DNA of 6,744 nt from Alcaligenaceae bacterium (GTDB taxonomy: Bacteria; Pseudomonadota; Gammaproteobacteria; Burkholderiales; Burkholderiaceae_B): assembly GCA_012511095.1 (NCBI GenBank), contig JAAZGT010000199.1, forward strand, positions 1 to 6,744, given 5' to 3'. A program made the position numbers and the translations under genes. Every line of letters begins with the position of its first letter. Position 1 is the stretch's first letter. This document shows positions 1-4,901 of the stretch, piece after piece. The notes under the pieces are model-generated. The model was given only the letters and a program-made list of their open reading frames with translations, had not been told where the DNA came from and searched no databases.

Positions 1-945
1 ACTATCCGTAACCACTCGGTTACGCATATTATGCACAAGGCCTTACGTGAGGTATTAGGCGATCATGTTCAACAAAAGGGCTCTTTAGTCGATGCCGACA
101 AAACGCGTTTTGACTTCTCTCATGATGCGCCAGTAACACTTGAGGAAATCGCTCGAATTGAGCAGATCGTTAACGATGAAATCTTAGCTAACACGCCAGT
201 ACAAGCTGCTTTAATGAGCTTTGATGAGGCAGTTGCGGGTGGTGCAATGGCACTATTCGGCGAAAAATACGATGACGAGGTTCGCGTCTTAGATATTGGT
301 ACTTCGCGTGAGCTTTGTGGTGGTACACACGTTGAGCGTACGGGCGACATTGGTTTCTTTAAAATCGTTTCTGAGGGTGGTATTGCAGCGGGTATTCGTC
401 GTATCGAAGCCATTACTGGTACCAATGCCTTGGCTTGGGTTGATGGTCTTAACCAGCAATTACAACAAGCAGCAGCGGTTCTTAAGGCAAGTCCTGCCGA
501 ATTAATTGATCGCGTTAAATCAACTCAGGAACATGTGCGCACACTTGAGCGCGAAGTCGCTCAATTAAAAGCTAAGCTAGCCTCTGCGGCCAGTGCAGAT
601 CTAAGCTCTGAAGCGGTTGATGTAGATGGCGTTAAGGTGTTAGTTAAATCGGTCGAGGGTGTTGAGGCCAAAGACTTACGTGGCATGATTGATCAGCTCA
701 AAGATAAATTAAAATCGGCTGTTATCGTCTTAGCTGCGCCTGCCGGCGATAAAGTCTCTGTCGCCGCGGGGGTGACCTCTGACCTGACTAAGCGCTTTAA
801 AGCGGGTGAGTTAGTTTCACTCGTTTGCTCTAAGATTGGCGGCAAGGGCGGTGGTCGTCCAGATATGGCCATGGGTGGTGGCACTGATGTTGCTGCACTA
901 CCTTCTGCGCTTGAGCAAGTGGTGCCTTGGGTTAAGGGCAAATAA
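1..945 (+). CDS. alaS: Alanyl-tRNA synthetase, C-terminal third (partial, 5' end outside window)
   Basis: AlaRS charges tRNA-Ala in the cytoplasm and hydrolyses mischarged Ser- or Gly-tRNA-Ala. The frame is open from base 1, giving 314 residues; full proteins are about 875, so the aminoacylation domain lies upstream of the window. The fragment starts inside the editing domain. HSVTH (residues 5-9) and ELCGGTH (Cys106, His110) supply the four conserved metal and editing-site residues. GEKYDDEVRVL and RTGDIGFF are also highly characteristic. Residues of about 145-190 look like a coiled coil (heptad-like, rich in Leu, Glu and Lys). The C-terminal C-Ala/DHHA1 domain follows, with the glycine-rich GGKGGGRPDMAMGGG near residues 279-293. 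The protein ends normally at TAA with no sign of damage. Identity is very secure from motif order and close resemblance to E. coli AlaRS over the whole fragment. Confidence 0.98.
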   Translation, partial: TIRNHSVTHIMHKALREVLGDHVQQKGSLVDADKTRFDFSHDAPVTLEEIARIEQIVNDEILANTPVQAALMSFDEAVAGGAMALFGEKYDDEVRVLDIGTSRELCGGTHVERTGDIGFFKIVSEGGIAAGIRRIEAITGTNALAWVDGLNQQLQQAAAVLKASPAELIDRVKSTQEHVRTLEREVAQLKAKLASAASADLSSEAVDVDGVKVLVKSVEGVEAKDLRGMIDQLKDKLKSAVIVLAAPAGDKVSVAAGVTSDLTKRFKAGELVSLVCSKIGGKGGGRPDMAMGGGTDVAALPSALEQVVPWVKGK

Positions 946-989
946 AGCCCATAAAGCTTGACAATAAAGCTTGATTTAGAGCAATAAAA
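942..989 (+). repeat. Short AT-rich repeats spanning the alaS stop codon
   Basis: ATAAAGC occurs at 942-948, 951-957 and 964-970. The second and third copies extend to an identical 11-mer, ATAAAGCTTGA, at 951-961 and 964-974 (period 13). A degenerate ATAAAAC lies at 984-990. The first copy includes the alaS stop codon. This looks like local slippage duplication in the 3' untranslated region; no function is evident. Confidence 0.6.
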
Positions 990-993
990 CTGC

Positions 994-1021
994 TTAAGAA
1001 TTACAGCCTAAATGCTATACT
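994..1021 (+). promoter_or_regulatory. Putative sigma70 extended -10 promoter for tusA
   Basis: TTAAGA (994-999, 4 of 6 to TTGACA) is followed by a 16-nt spacer and TATACT (1016-1021). TATACT is preceded by TGC, making an extended -10 element. Transcription would start near 1027-1029, just before the hairpin at 1031-1059, so that hairpin would be the first thing in the tusA leader. A 10-bp palindrome, ATACTAGTAT (1017-1026), overlaps the -10 and could be an operator. This is inferred from consensus only. A weaker alternative lies below the hairpin: TTGTTC at 1061-1066 with AATAAT at 1082-1087, spacer 15. Confidence 0.5.
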
Positions 1022-1030
1022 AGTATGATA

Positions 1031-1059
1031 ACTGCCTCGGTGATTTTCGCCGGGGCAGT
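1031..1059 (+). terminator. GC-rich hairpin after alaS (terminator, or 5' leader stem of tusA)
   Basis: Arm 1031-1040 (ACTGCCTCGG) pairs with 1050-1059 (CCGGGGCAGT): 10 bp with a single T-G wobble. A further wobble and a G-C pair are possible inside, closing a five-base ATTTT loop. The following bases (TATTGTTCTTATCTGATTT) are U-rich but not a clean U-run. It probably ends alaS transcripts. Because a good -10 element ends only 9 bases before it, it would also form the 5' end of a tusA message. Confidence 0.6.
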
Positions 1060-1116
1060 ATTGTTCTTATCTGATTTAATAAATAATCTGTTTTATCTCA
1101 TAGAGGGTGTTTTTAG

Positions 1117-1353
1117 ATGACTGATGTCACTTTTGATCAAGTGGTTGAAGCACAAAACTTATTATGTCCGCTGCCTATCCTAAGGGCTAAAAAAGCCTTA
1201 TCAGCGATGGATAGTGGTCAAGTCCTAAAAGTCATCACTACCGATCCCAAAGCGATGGGTGACTTCCAAGCTTTTTGTGCACAATCTAAAAACGAGCTAA
1301 TTGCACAACGCGATTCCGGAGATTTTGCGGAGCATTATATTAAGCGTCGTTAG
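1117..1353 (+). CDS. tusA: TusA/SirA-family sulfurtransferase
   Basis: This is a small cytoplasmic sulfur carrier. In E. coli, TusA takes persulfide sulfur from IscS and passes it to TusBCD for 2-thiolation of the wobble uridine in Lys, Glu and Gln tRNAs, and also influences molybdenum-cofactor sulfur supply. The product is 78 aa against about 81 for E. coli TusA. It has the family signature CPLP at residues 17-20, where Cys17 would carry the persulfide, followed by a helix (ILRAKKAL) and the beta-alpha-beta-alpha-beta pattern including VLKVITTDPKAMGDF. The start is fixed by GAGGG at 1103-1107, nine bases before ATG. It stands alone between alaS and a transporter, with its own likely promoter. 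The family also contains YedF-like paralogues, so the tRNA-thiolation role is inferred; the family assignment is firm. Confidence 0.9.
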   Translation: MTDVTFDQVVEAQNLLCPLPILRAKKALSAMDSGQVLKVITTDPKAMGDFQAFCAQSKNELIAQRDSGDFAEHYIKRR

Positions 1354-1451
1354 TTGAATTGCTTTAAGGTTAATAATAAAAACACAAGCCTTGTAGTCGT
1401 TTTAATGGCACCATAGTAATAGAGGGTGGAGACCACGTTTTTCTATTAAAT

Positions 1452-1455
1452 GGAG
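1452..1455 (+). promoter_or_regulatory. Ribosome binding site that decides the transporter start
   Basis: GGAG sits six bases before the ATG at 1462 and overlaps the alternative in-frame ATG at 1450. The only Shine-Dalgarno-like match for the 1450 start, GGAG at 1428-1431, is 18 bases away. The downstream ATG is therefore preferred, removing four residues (MELL). Confidence 0.7.
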
Positions 1456-1461
1456 CTTCTT

Positions 1462-2859
1462 ATGACAGAGACCCGTCCTAATCCGCAGCTTACGCGTGCT
1501 ATGCCGCGTGGTATTGTAAAGGGTATCACCGTCGGTATTGTGGCGATGGTGCTAGCTTTTTTACTCTATCTCGTATTGCCCTTTGATAATGAAGTAAATA
1601 AGGGCTTAGCTGTTTTATTATTTGTTGCCATATTATGGTTTACCGAGGCAGTGCATATTACGATTACTGCGCTCATGGTGCCTATTTTAGCTGTGGTTCT
1701 AGGCTTTGATGGGATGAACACGCGAGCTGCATTGAGTAACTTCGCTGATCCGGTGATTTTCATTTTCTTTGGTGGTTTTGCTTTAGCTACTGCATTGCAT
1801 ATGCAGCAATTAGACCGCAAAATTGCATTTTACTTAGTCTCACTCTCTCGTGGCAATATGTTGTTGGCTACATTACTGATTTTTGCAGTAACTGCTTTTA
1901 TGTCCATGTGGATCAGTAATACGGCAACCGCTGCCATGATGTTGCCTTTAGCCCTTGGGGTGATGAGTCATCTAGACCGTGCAAGCTATCGCAATAGTTA
2001 TGTCTTTGTGCTCTTAGGTGTGGCCTATAGTGCGAGTATTGGTGGTTTAGGTACTTTAGTTGGTTCACCACCTAATGCGATTGCAGCGCGTGAGCTAGGC
2101 ATGGATTTTGCCCAGTGGATGCAAGTAGGTATGCCGATGGTGGTTGTGCTACTGCCGATTATGGTCTTTACTTTATGGCTGGTGTTCCGTCCTAACTTTA
2201 GTAAGGGGGCGGGTGAGATTGATTTGGGTGAGGATATTGAGTGGACTCCGATTCGTATCATCACCTTAGCGCTTTTTGTTTTTATTGCTACTTGCTGGAT
2301 TTTCAGTAGCAAAATCTCTCAAGTATTAGGCACTACAGGCACTGACTCGTTAATCGCTTTATTTGCAGCGGTGATGGTAGTGGTCTTAGGCTGTGCCACT
2401 TGGAAAGATGTTGCTGATAATACCGACTGGGGTGTATTGCTCTTATTCGGTGGTGGTATTACGCTTAGTAAGGTAATGCAGAGCTCTGGTACTTCACAAG
2501 TGTTGGGTCAATTAGTAGCCGATACCTTTGGTGGCGCTAACCCGCTTATCGTGATTTTAGTCGTTTGTACCTTTATTATTATTTTGACTGAATTCACTAG
2601 TAATACCGCATCTGCTGCCTTATTGGTGCCGGTGTTTGCTGGTGTGGCAACGCAGATGAACTTACCGCCTGAGGTCTTGGTATTATTGATTGGTATCGGC
2701 GCATCTTGTGCCTTTATGTTGCCTGTAGCAACACCACCAAATGCCATTGTTTTTGGTAGTGGTTTAATTCACCAGCGTGAAATGATACGCGCAGGTATGG
2801 TCCTTAACGTATTATGTATTGGAGTTGTTTCCCTCTTTGTGTATCTATTTATTTACTAA
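1462..2859 (+). CDS. DASS/SLC13-family sodium-coupled anion transporter
   Basis: This is a polytopic inner-membrane permease of the divalent anion:Na+ symporter family, whose members carry dicarboxylates (succinate, malate), citrate, or sulfate/thiosulfate. It has 465 aa, close to VcINDY at about 460, with roughly eleven hydrophobic segments after a short basic N-terminus. Both diagnostic SNT motifs are present, in WISNTAT (152-154) and EFTSNTAS (380-382), almost the same positions as in VcINDY. They lie in the two re-entrant hairpins that bind Na+ and the substrate carboxylate. Each repeat also has the partner loop: GTLVGSPPNAI (197-207) and AFMLPVATPPNAI (417-429), the second within the family signature. 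The inverted two-fold repeat is thus complete and nothing essential is missing. The substrate cannot be read from sequence; dicarboxylate is the default guess. It follows tusA by 108 bp and ends before a strong hairpin, so it may be a single transcription unit or cotranscribed with tusA. Confidence 0.9.
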   Translation: MTETRPNPQLTRAMPRGIVKGITVGIVAMVLAFLLYLVLPFDNEVNKGLAVLLFVAILWFTEAVHITITALMVPILAVVLGFDGMNTRAALSNFADPVIFIFFGGFALATALHMQQLDRKIAFYLVSLSRGNMLLATLLIFAVTAFMSMWISNTATAAMMLPLALGVMSHLDRASYRNSYVFVLLGVAYSASIGGLGTLVGSPPNAIAARELGMDFAQWMQVGMPMVVVLLPIMVFTLWLVFRPNFSKGAGEIDLGEDIEWTPIRIITLALFVFIATCWIFSSKISQVLGTTGTDSLIALFAAVMVVVLGCATWKDVADNTDWGVLLLFGGGITLSKVMQSSGTSQVLGQLVADTFGGANPLIVILVVCTFIIILTEFTSNTASAALLVPVFAGVATQMNLPPEVLVLLIGIGASCAFMLPVATPPNAIVFGSGLIHQREMIRAGMVLNVLCIGVVSLFVYLFIY

Positions 2860-2888
2860 GAGGAAAATACGTTAATTTACACGTGGGT

Positions 2889-2919
2889 TTGGGGAGAAAG
2901 GCAACACTTTTTTCCCCAA
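2889..2919 (+). terminator. Long hairpin after the transporter gene, probable terminator
   Basis: Arm 2889-2901 pairs with 2907-2919: 13 bp (TTGGGG against CCCCAA, then A/T pairs with two G-T wobbles, then G-C), closing a CAACA loop. The six Ts at 2908-2913 lie inside the 3' arm rather than after the stem, and the tail (TTCGATAGTTTTCTT) is only moderately U-rich. It most likely ends the transporter transcript just before the rpsP promoter. Efficiency is uncertain. Confidence 0.55.
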
Positions 2920-2932
2920 TTCGATAGTTTTC

Positions 2933-2962
2933 TTGCGAATGGTGCCTATAAGTTGTTATACT
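2933..2962 (+). promoter_or_regulatory. Putative sigma70 promoter of rpsP
   Basis: TTGCGA (2933-2938, 4 of 6) is followed by an 18-nt spacer and TATACT (2957-2962, 5 of 6 to TATAAT). The predicted start near 2969 gives a leader of about 57 nt before rpsP. It lies directly after the transporter's hairpin, as expected for an independent ribosomal-protein operon. Confidence 0.5.
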
Positions 2963-3025
2963 TACTGGCTAAATTCTGAAAAAATTCATATAACTTTTTT
3001 ATCAATTAATGAGGATAGTACACCT

Positions 3026-3280
3026 ATGGTGGTTATTCGTTTAGCCCGTGGTGGCTCTAAAAAACGTCCGTTTTACACAATTGTTGCGGCCAACCGCAGT
3101 GACCGTCGCGATGGTCGCTTTATCGAGCGTCTTGGTTTTTACAACCCAGTAGCTCCTGAAGGCACTGAGTCATTACGCATCGCTCTTGATCGCTTAGAAT
3201 ACTGGAAAGAGCAGGGCGCTCAGTTATCTAGCACTGTTGCTCGTTTAGCTAAAGAATACGCTCAACAACAAGCTGCTTAA
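3026..3280 (+). CDS. rpsP: 30S ribosomal protein S16
   Basis: S16 is a primary-tier binder of 16S rRNA, needed for assembly of the 30S body. The product has 84 aa, the normal family length. It begins with the hallmark MVVIRLARGGSKKRPFY and continues with GRFIERLGFYNP (residues 30-41) and LDRLEYWKEQGAQLS (54-68), all matching E. coli S16 in order. The start is the ATG at 3026, because conserved family sequence begins exactly there and GAGG (3011-3014) lies 11 bases upstream. The longer in-frame reading that begins at 2933 covers the promoter and has no S16-like sequence. The C-terminal tail (AQQQAA) is short and variable, as is usual. A strong terminator follows before rimM. Confidence 0.97.
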   Translation: MVVIRLARGGSKKRPFYTIVAANRSDRRDGRFIERLGFYNPVAPEGTESLRIALDRLEYWKEQGAQLSSTVARLAKEYAQQQAA

Positions 3281-3290
3281 TTGAGTTTTG

Positions 3291-3340
3291 AGCTATTTGC
3301 TTAGTGCATATAGCTTATTAACTTGCTCAGCGCTAAGCTA
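3291..3340 (+). other. Overlapping inverted repeats between rpsP and rimM (possible alternative RNA folds)
   Basis: Three stems compete for the same 50 bases. AGCTAT (3291-3296) pairs with ATAGCT (3310-3315). TAGCTTA (3311-3317) pairs with TAAGCTA (3334-3340). GCTTAGTGC (3299-3307) pairs with GCGCTAAGC (3330-3338) with one wobble. The last stem cannot coexist with the second, and the first two compete for 3311-3315. They lie 20 bases before the terminator at 3360. The pairing is directly visible; any regulatory switching is inference, and the short arms could be coincidental in AT-rich sequence. Confidence 0.4.
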
Positions 3341-3359
3341 TTGCTGTAGTGGATTTAGG

Positions 3360-3395
3360 TTGACCGTCAGTTTTCTGGCGGTCAATCTTGTTTTT
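3360..3395 (+). terminator. Rho-independent terminator between rpsP and rimM
   Basis: Arm 3360-3370 (TTGACCGTCAG) pairs with 3375-3385 (CTGGCGGTCAA): 11 bp with one T-G wobble and a TTTT loop. The tail TCTTGTTTTT runs through 3395. This is the best intrinsic terminator in the window. It lies inside what is normally one operon and ends only 23 bases before rimM, so it probably makes rpsP more abundant than rimM-trmD by partial termination. Confidence 0.85.
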
Positions 3396-3418
3396 AAGGC
3401 AAATTAAAAGCAATATTA

Positions 3419-4102
3419 ATGAAAAAATCATTCACTAATCAAAAGCAAACTAGCACACAAGCACCTACTGATTTGGTCGAGTTAGGCCATATCACTGGTG
3501 CTTTTGGTGTTCGCGGTATGGTTAAAATTAAACCATATTCAGCTGATTCTGTTTTGCCTATAGTCAATACTTGGTGGTTGCAACGTCGTTTGCCGCCTAG
3601 CCGTGCGGCTAGAGCTACAGCAGTCCGCGAACCGCATCAACTCTATGAGGTTAGCGAGTGTCGCTGGCATTCTGGTAATCTGATTGCCGCCTTTGAGCAT
3701 ATTAAGGATCGCGATGCCGCCGATAGTCTTAAGGGCATGGTTATCTCTGTTTCTCGTGATGATTTCCCCGCCGAAGACGATGACGAGTTCTACTGGGTTG
3801 ACCTTGTAGACTGCTGGGTCTACACGGTTGATGAGGCCGCAGTTAAGGAGTTTGGTGCTCCTGGCGATGATGCGGTTTTATTAGGTCGCGTTCGTGAGCT
3901 TTCCGATAATGGCGTCCATGCCGTATTGCATATTGACCGCTACACTGAATCGGTCGATTCTGATACCGATTCTAATCCGCAACCACTCTTAAATGCTAAG
4001 GGTCAACCTCAGCAAAGCTTGGTGCCTTTTGTTGAGGCCCACGTTTTAGATGTTGATCTAGAAAATAAGGTCATTGATGTGGATTGGCCTTTGGATTTCT
4101 AA
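3419..4102 (+). CDS. rimM: Ribosome maturation factor RimM
   Basis: RimM binds S19 in immature 30S subunits and promotes folding of the 16S rRNA 3' (head) domain. The product has 227 aa against about 180 in E. coli. The RimM N-domain covers about residues 18-112, opening with LVELGHITGAFGVRGMVKI. A PRC-barrel follows from about 120, with EFYWVDL (123-129) and the family-typical ending LVPFVEAHVLDVDLENKVIDVDW (two conserved stretches, 201-223). The extra length sits in a basic loop near 55-72, an acidic insert near 137-150, and a Ser/Asp/Asn/Gln-rich linker at 177-200; insertions of this kind fit betaproteobacterial RimM as I recall it. The ATG at 3419 has no good Shine-Dalgarno (AAGG is 19 bases away). 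No other ATG precedes the conserved domain, though a non-ATG start is possible. The gene overlaps trmD by one base. Confidence 0.95.
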   Translation: MKKSFTNQKQTSTQAPTDLVELGHITGAFGVRGMVKIKPYSADSVLPIVNTWWLQRRLPPSRAARATAVREPHQLYEVSECRWHSGNLIAAFEHIKDRDAADSLKGMVISVSRDDFPAEDDDEFYWVDLVDCWVYTVDEAAVKEFGAPGDDAVLLGRVRELSDNGVHAVLHIDRYTESVDSDTDSNPQPLLNAKGQPQQSLVPFVEAHVLDVDLENKVIDVDWPLDF

Positions 4103-4857
4103 TGCAAGTTAATGTCATTAGTTTGTTCCCGCAAATGTTCGATGTGCTGAGCACTATGGGCGTGACGGGTAGGGCACACGATCAGGGTATTTGGTCACTC
4201 ACGACTTGGAACCCTCGCAATTATACTCAGGACGTGCACAAAACAGTCGATGATCGACCTTATGGCGGTGGCCCAGGTATGCTTATGTTGGCTCAACCCT
4301 TGGTCGACTCGATTAACGATATTAAGCAGTCTCAAGCTGATACCGGCCCAGTTATTTTATTAAGCCCAGCTGGCGCTACTTTCAATCAAAATAAGGCCCT
4401 CGAATTAGCTAAACTACCTAAAATGACCTTTGTCTGCGGTCGTTATGAGGGTATAGATCAGCGCTTTATTGATCATTATGTCGATGAGGAAATATCTCTT
4501 GGTGATTTTGTGCTCTCGGGTGGCGAAGTCGCTGCTCTAGCAGTACTTGATGCGACGATTCGCTTATTGCCTGGGGTACTTAATGATCAGCAATCTGCTT
4601 TGCAGGATTCCTTTCATGAGGAGCAAGGCGGTTTATTGGATTGCGAGCATTACACTCGCCCTGAGGTTTTTGAAGGGGTAGCAGTGCCTCCCGTTTTGTT
4701 ATCGGGTCATCATGCCAATATTGAGCAATGGCGTCGCCAACGCTCTTTAGCCTTAACGGCTAAACGTCGTCCTGATTTAATTCAAAAAGCCAAAGATCAG
4801 GGTCTTTTATCTAAAAAAGATCTGAGTTTTTTAGCACAATTAGCTGAAAAACCTTAA
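4102..4857 (+). CDS. trmD: tRNA (guanine-37-N1)-methyltransferase TrmD
   Basis: TrmD methylates N1 of G37 next to the anticodon of tRNAs for Leu, Pro and Arg, using S-adenosylmethionine, and so prevents +1 frameshifting; it acts as a homodimer. The product is 251 aa (E. coli 255). Landmarks in order: VDDRPYGGGPGM (49-60), LLSPAG (86-91), VCGRYEGIDQRFI (111-123) and SLGDFVLSGGE (132-142), which build the trefoil-knot SAM site. Arg154 and the catalytic Asp169 (in ALQDSF) are both present. YTRPEVFEG and the C-terminal LLSGHHANIEQWRRQRSL region follow. The ATG at 4102 shares its A with the rimM stop (TAATG), which points to translational coupling; a longer in-frame reading from 4084 lies within rimM and is unlikely. 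The usual downstream neighbour rplS is absent, and a convergent fadD comes next. Confidence 0.97.
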   Translation: MQVNVISLFPQMFDVLSTMGVTGRAHDQGIWSLTTWNPRNYTQDVHKTVDDRPYGGGPGMLMLAQPLVDSINDIKQSQADTGPVILLSPAGATFNQNKALELAKLPKMTFVCGRYEGIDQRFIDHYVDEEISLGDFVLSGGEVAALAVLDATIRLLPGVLNDQQSALQDSFHEEQGGLLDCEHYTRPEVFEGVAVPPVLLSGHHANIEQWRRQRSLALTAKRRPDLIQKAKDQGLLSKKDLSFLAQLAEKP

Positions 4858-4868
4858 CCATCAATTAA

Positions 4869-4899
4869 TTAGGGGTGGCTAAATGTAGCGCACCCCTAA
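4869..4899. terminator. Hairpin between convergent trmD and fadD, likely bidirectional terminator
   Basis: Arm 4869-4877 (TTAGGGGTG) pairs perfectly with 4891-4899 (CACCCCTAA). An inner GCT/AGC (4878-4880 with 4887-4889) extends it after a bulged G, leaving an AAATGT loop. On the + strand the downstream GATTATTCTTCTTGTT is T-rich; on the - strand AATTAATTGATGG follows, a weaker tail. Its place in the 44-bp gap between two converging genes supports use in both directions. Confidence 0.7.
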
Positions 4900-4901
4900 G
4901 A

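Noticed and set aside
1354..1449. Separate promoter for the transporter between tusA and its start
   Set aside because: TTGTAG at 1391-1396 with CATAGT at 1412-1417 (spacer 15), and TTGAAT at 1354-1359 with nearby AT-rich hexamers, are too poor in sequence or spacing to annotate.
1450..1461. Upstream ATG for the DASS transporter
   Set aside because: The Shine-Dalgarno GGAG at 1452-1455 is correctly spaced only for the ATG at 1462.
1566..2747. Three antisense frames within the transporter gene
   Set aside because: They are shadow frames: Lys/Thr/Pro-rich translations opposite a clearly conserved membrane protein, with no start signals.
2933..3025. N-terminal extension of S16 by 31 residues
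   Set aside because: The extension covers the predicted promoter and leader, has no S16-like sequence, and the family start MVVIRLAR is at 3026 with a Shine-Dalgarno upstream.
4084..4101. Six-residue N-terminal extension of TrmD
   Set aside because: It lies within the rimM coding end. The ATG at 4102 gives the family-typical beginning MQVNVISLFP and the TAATG coupling.
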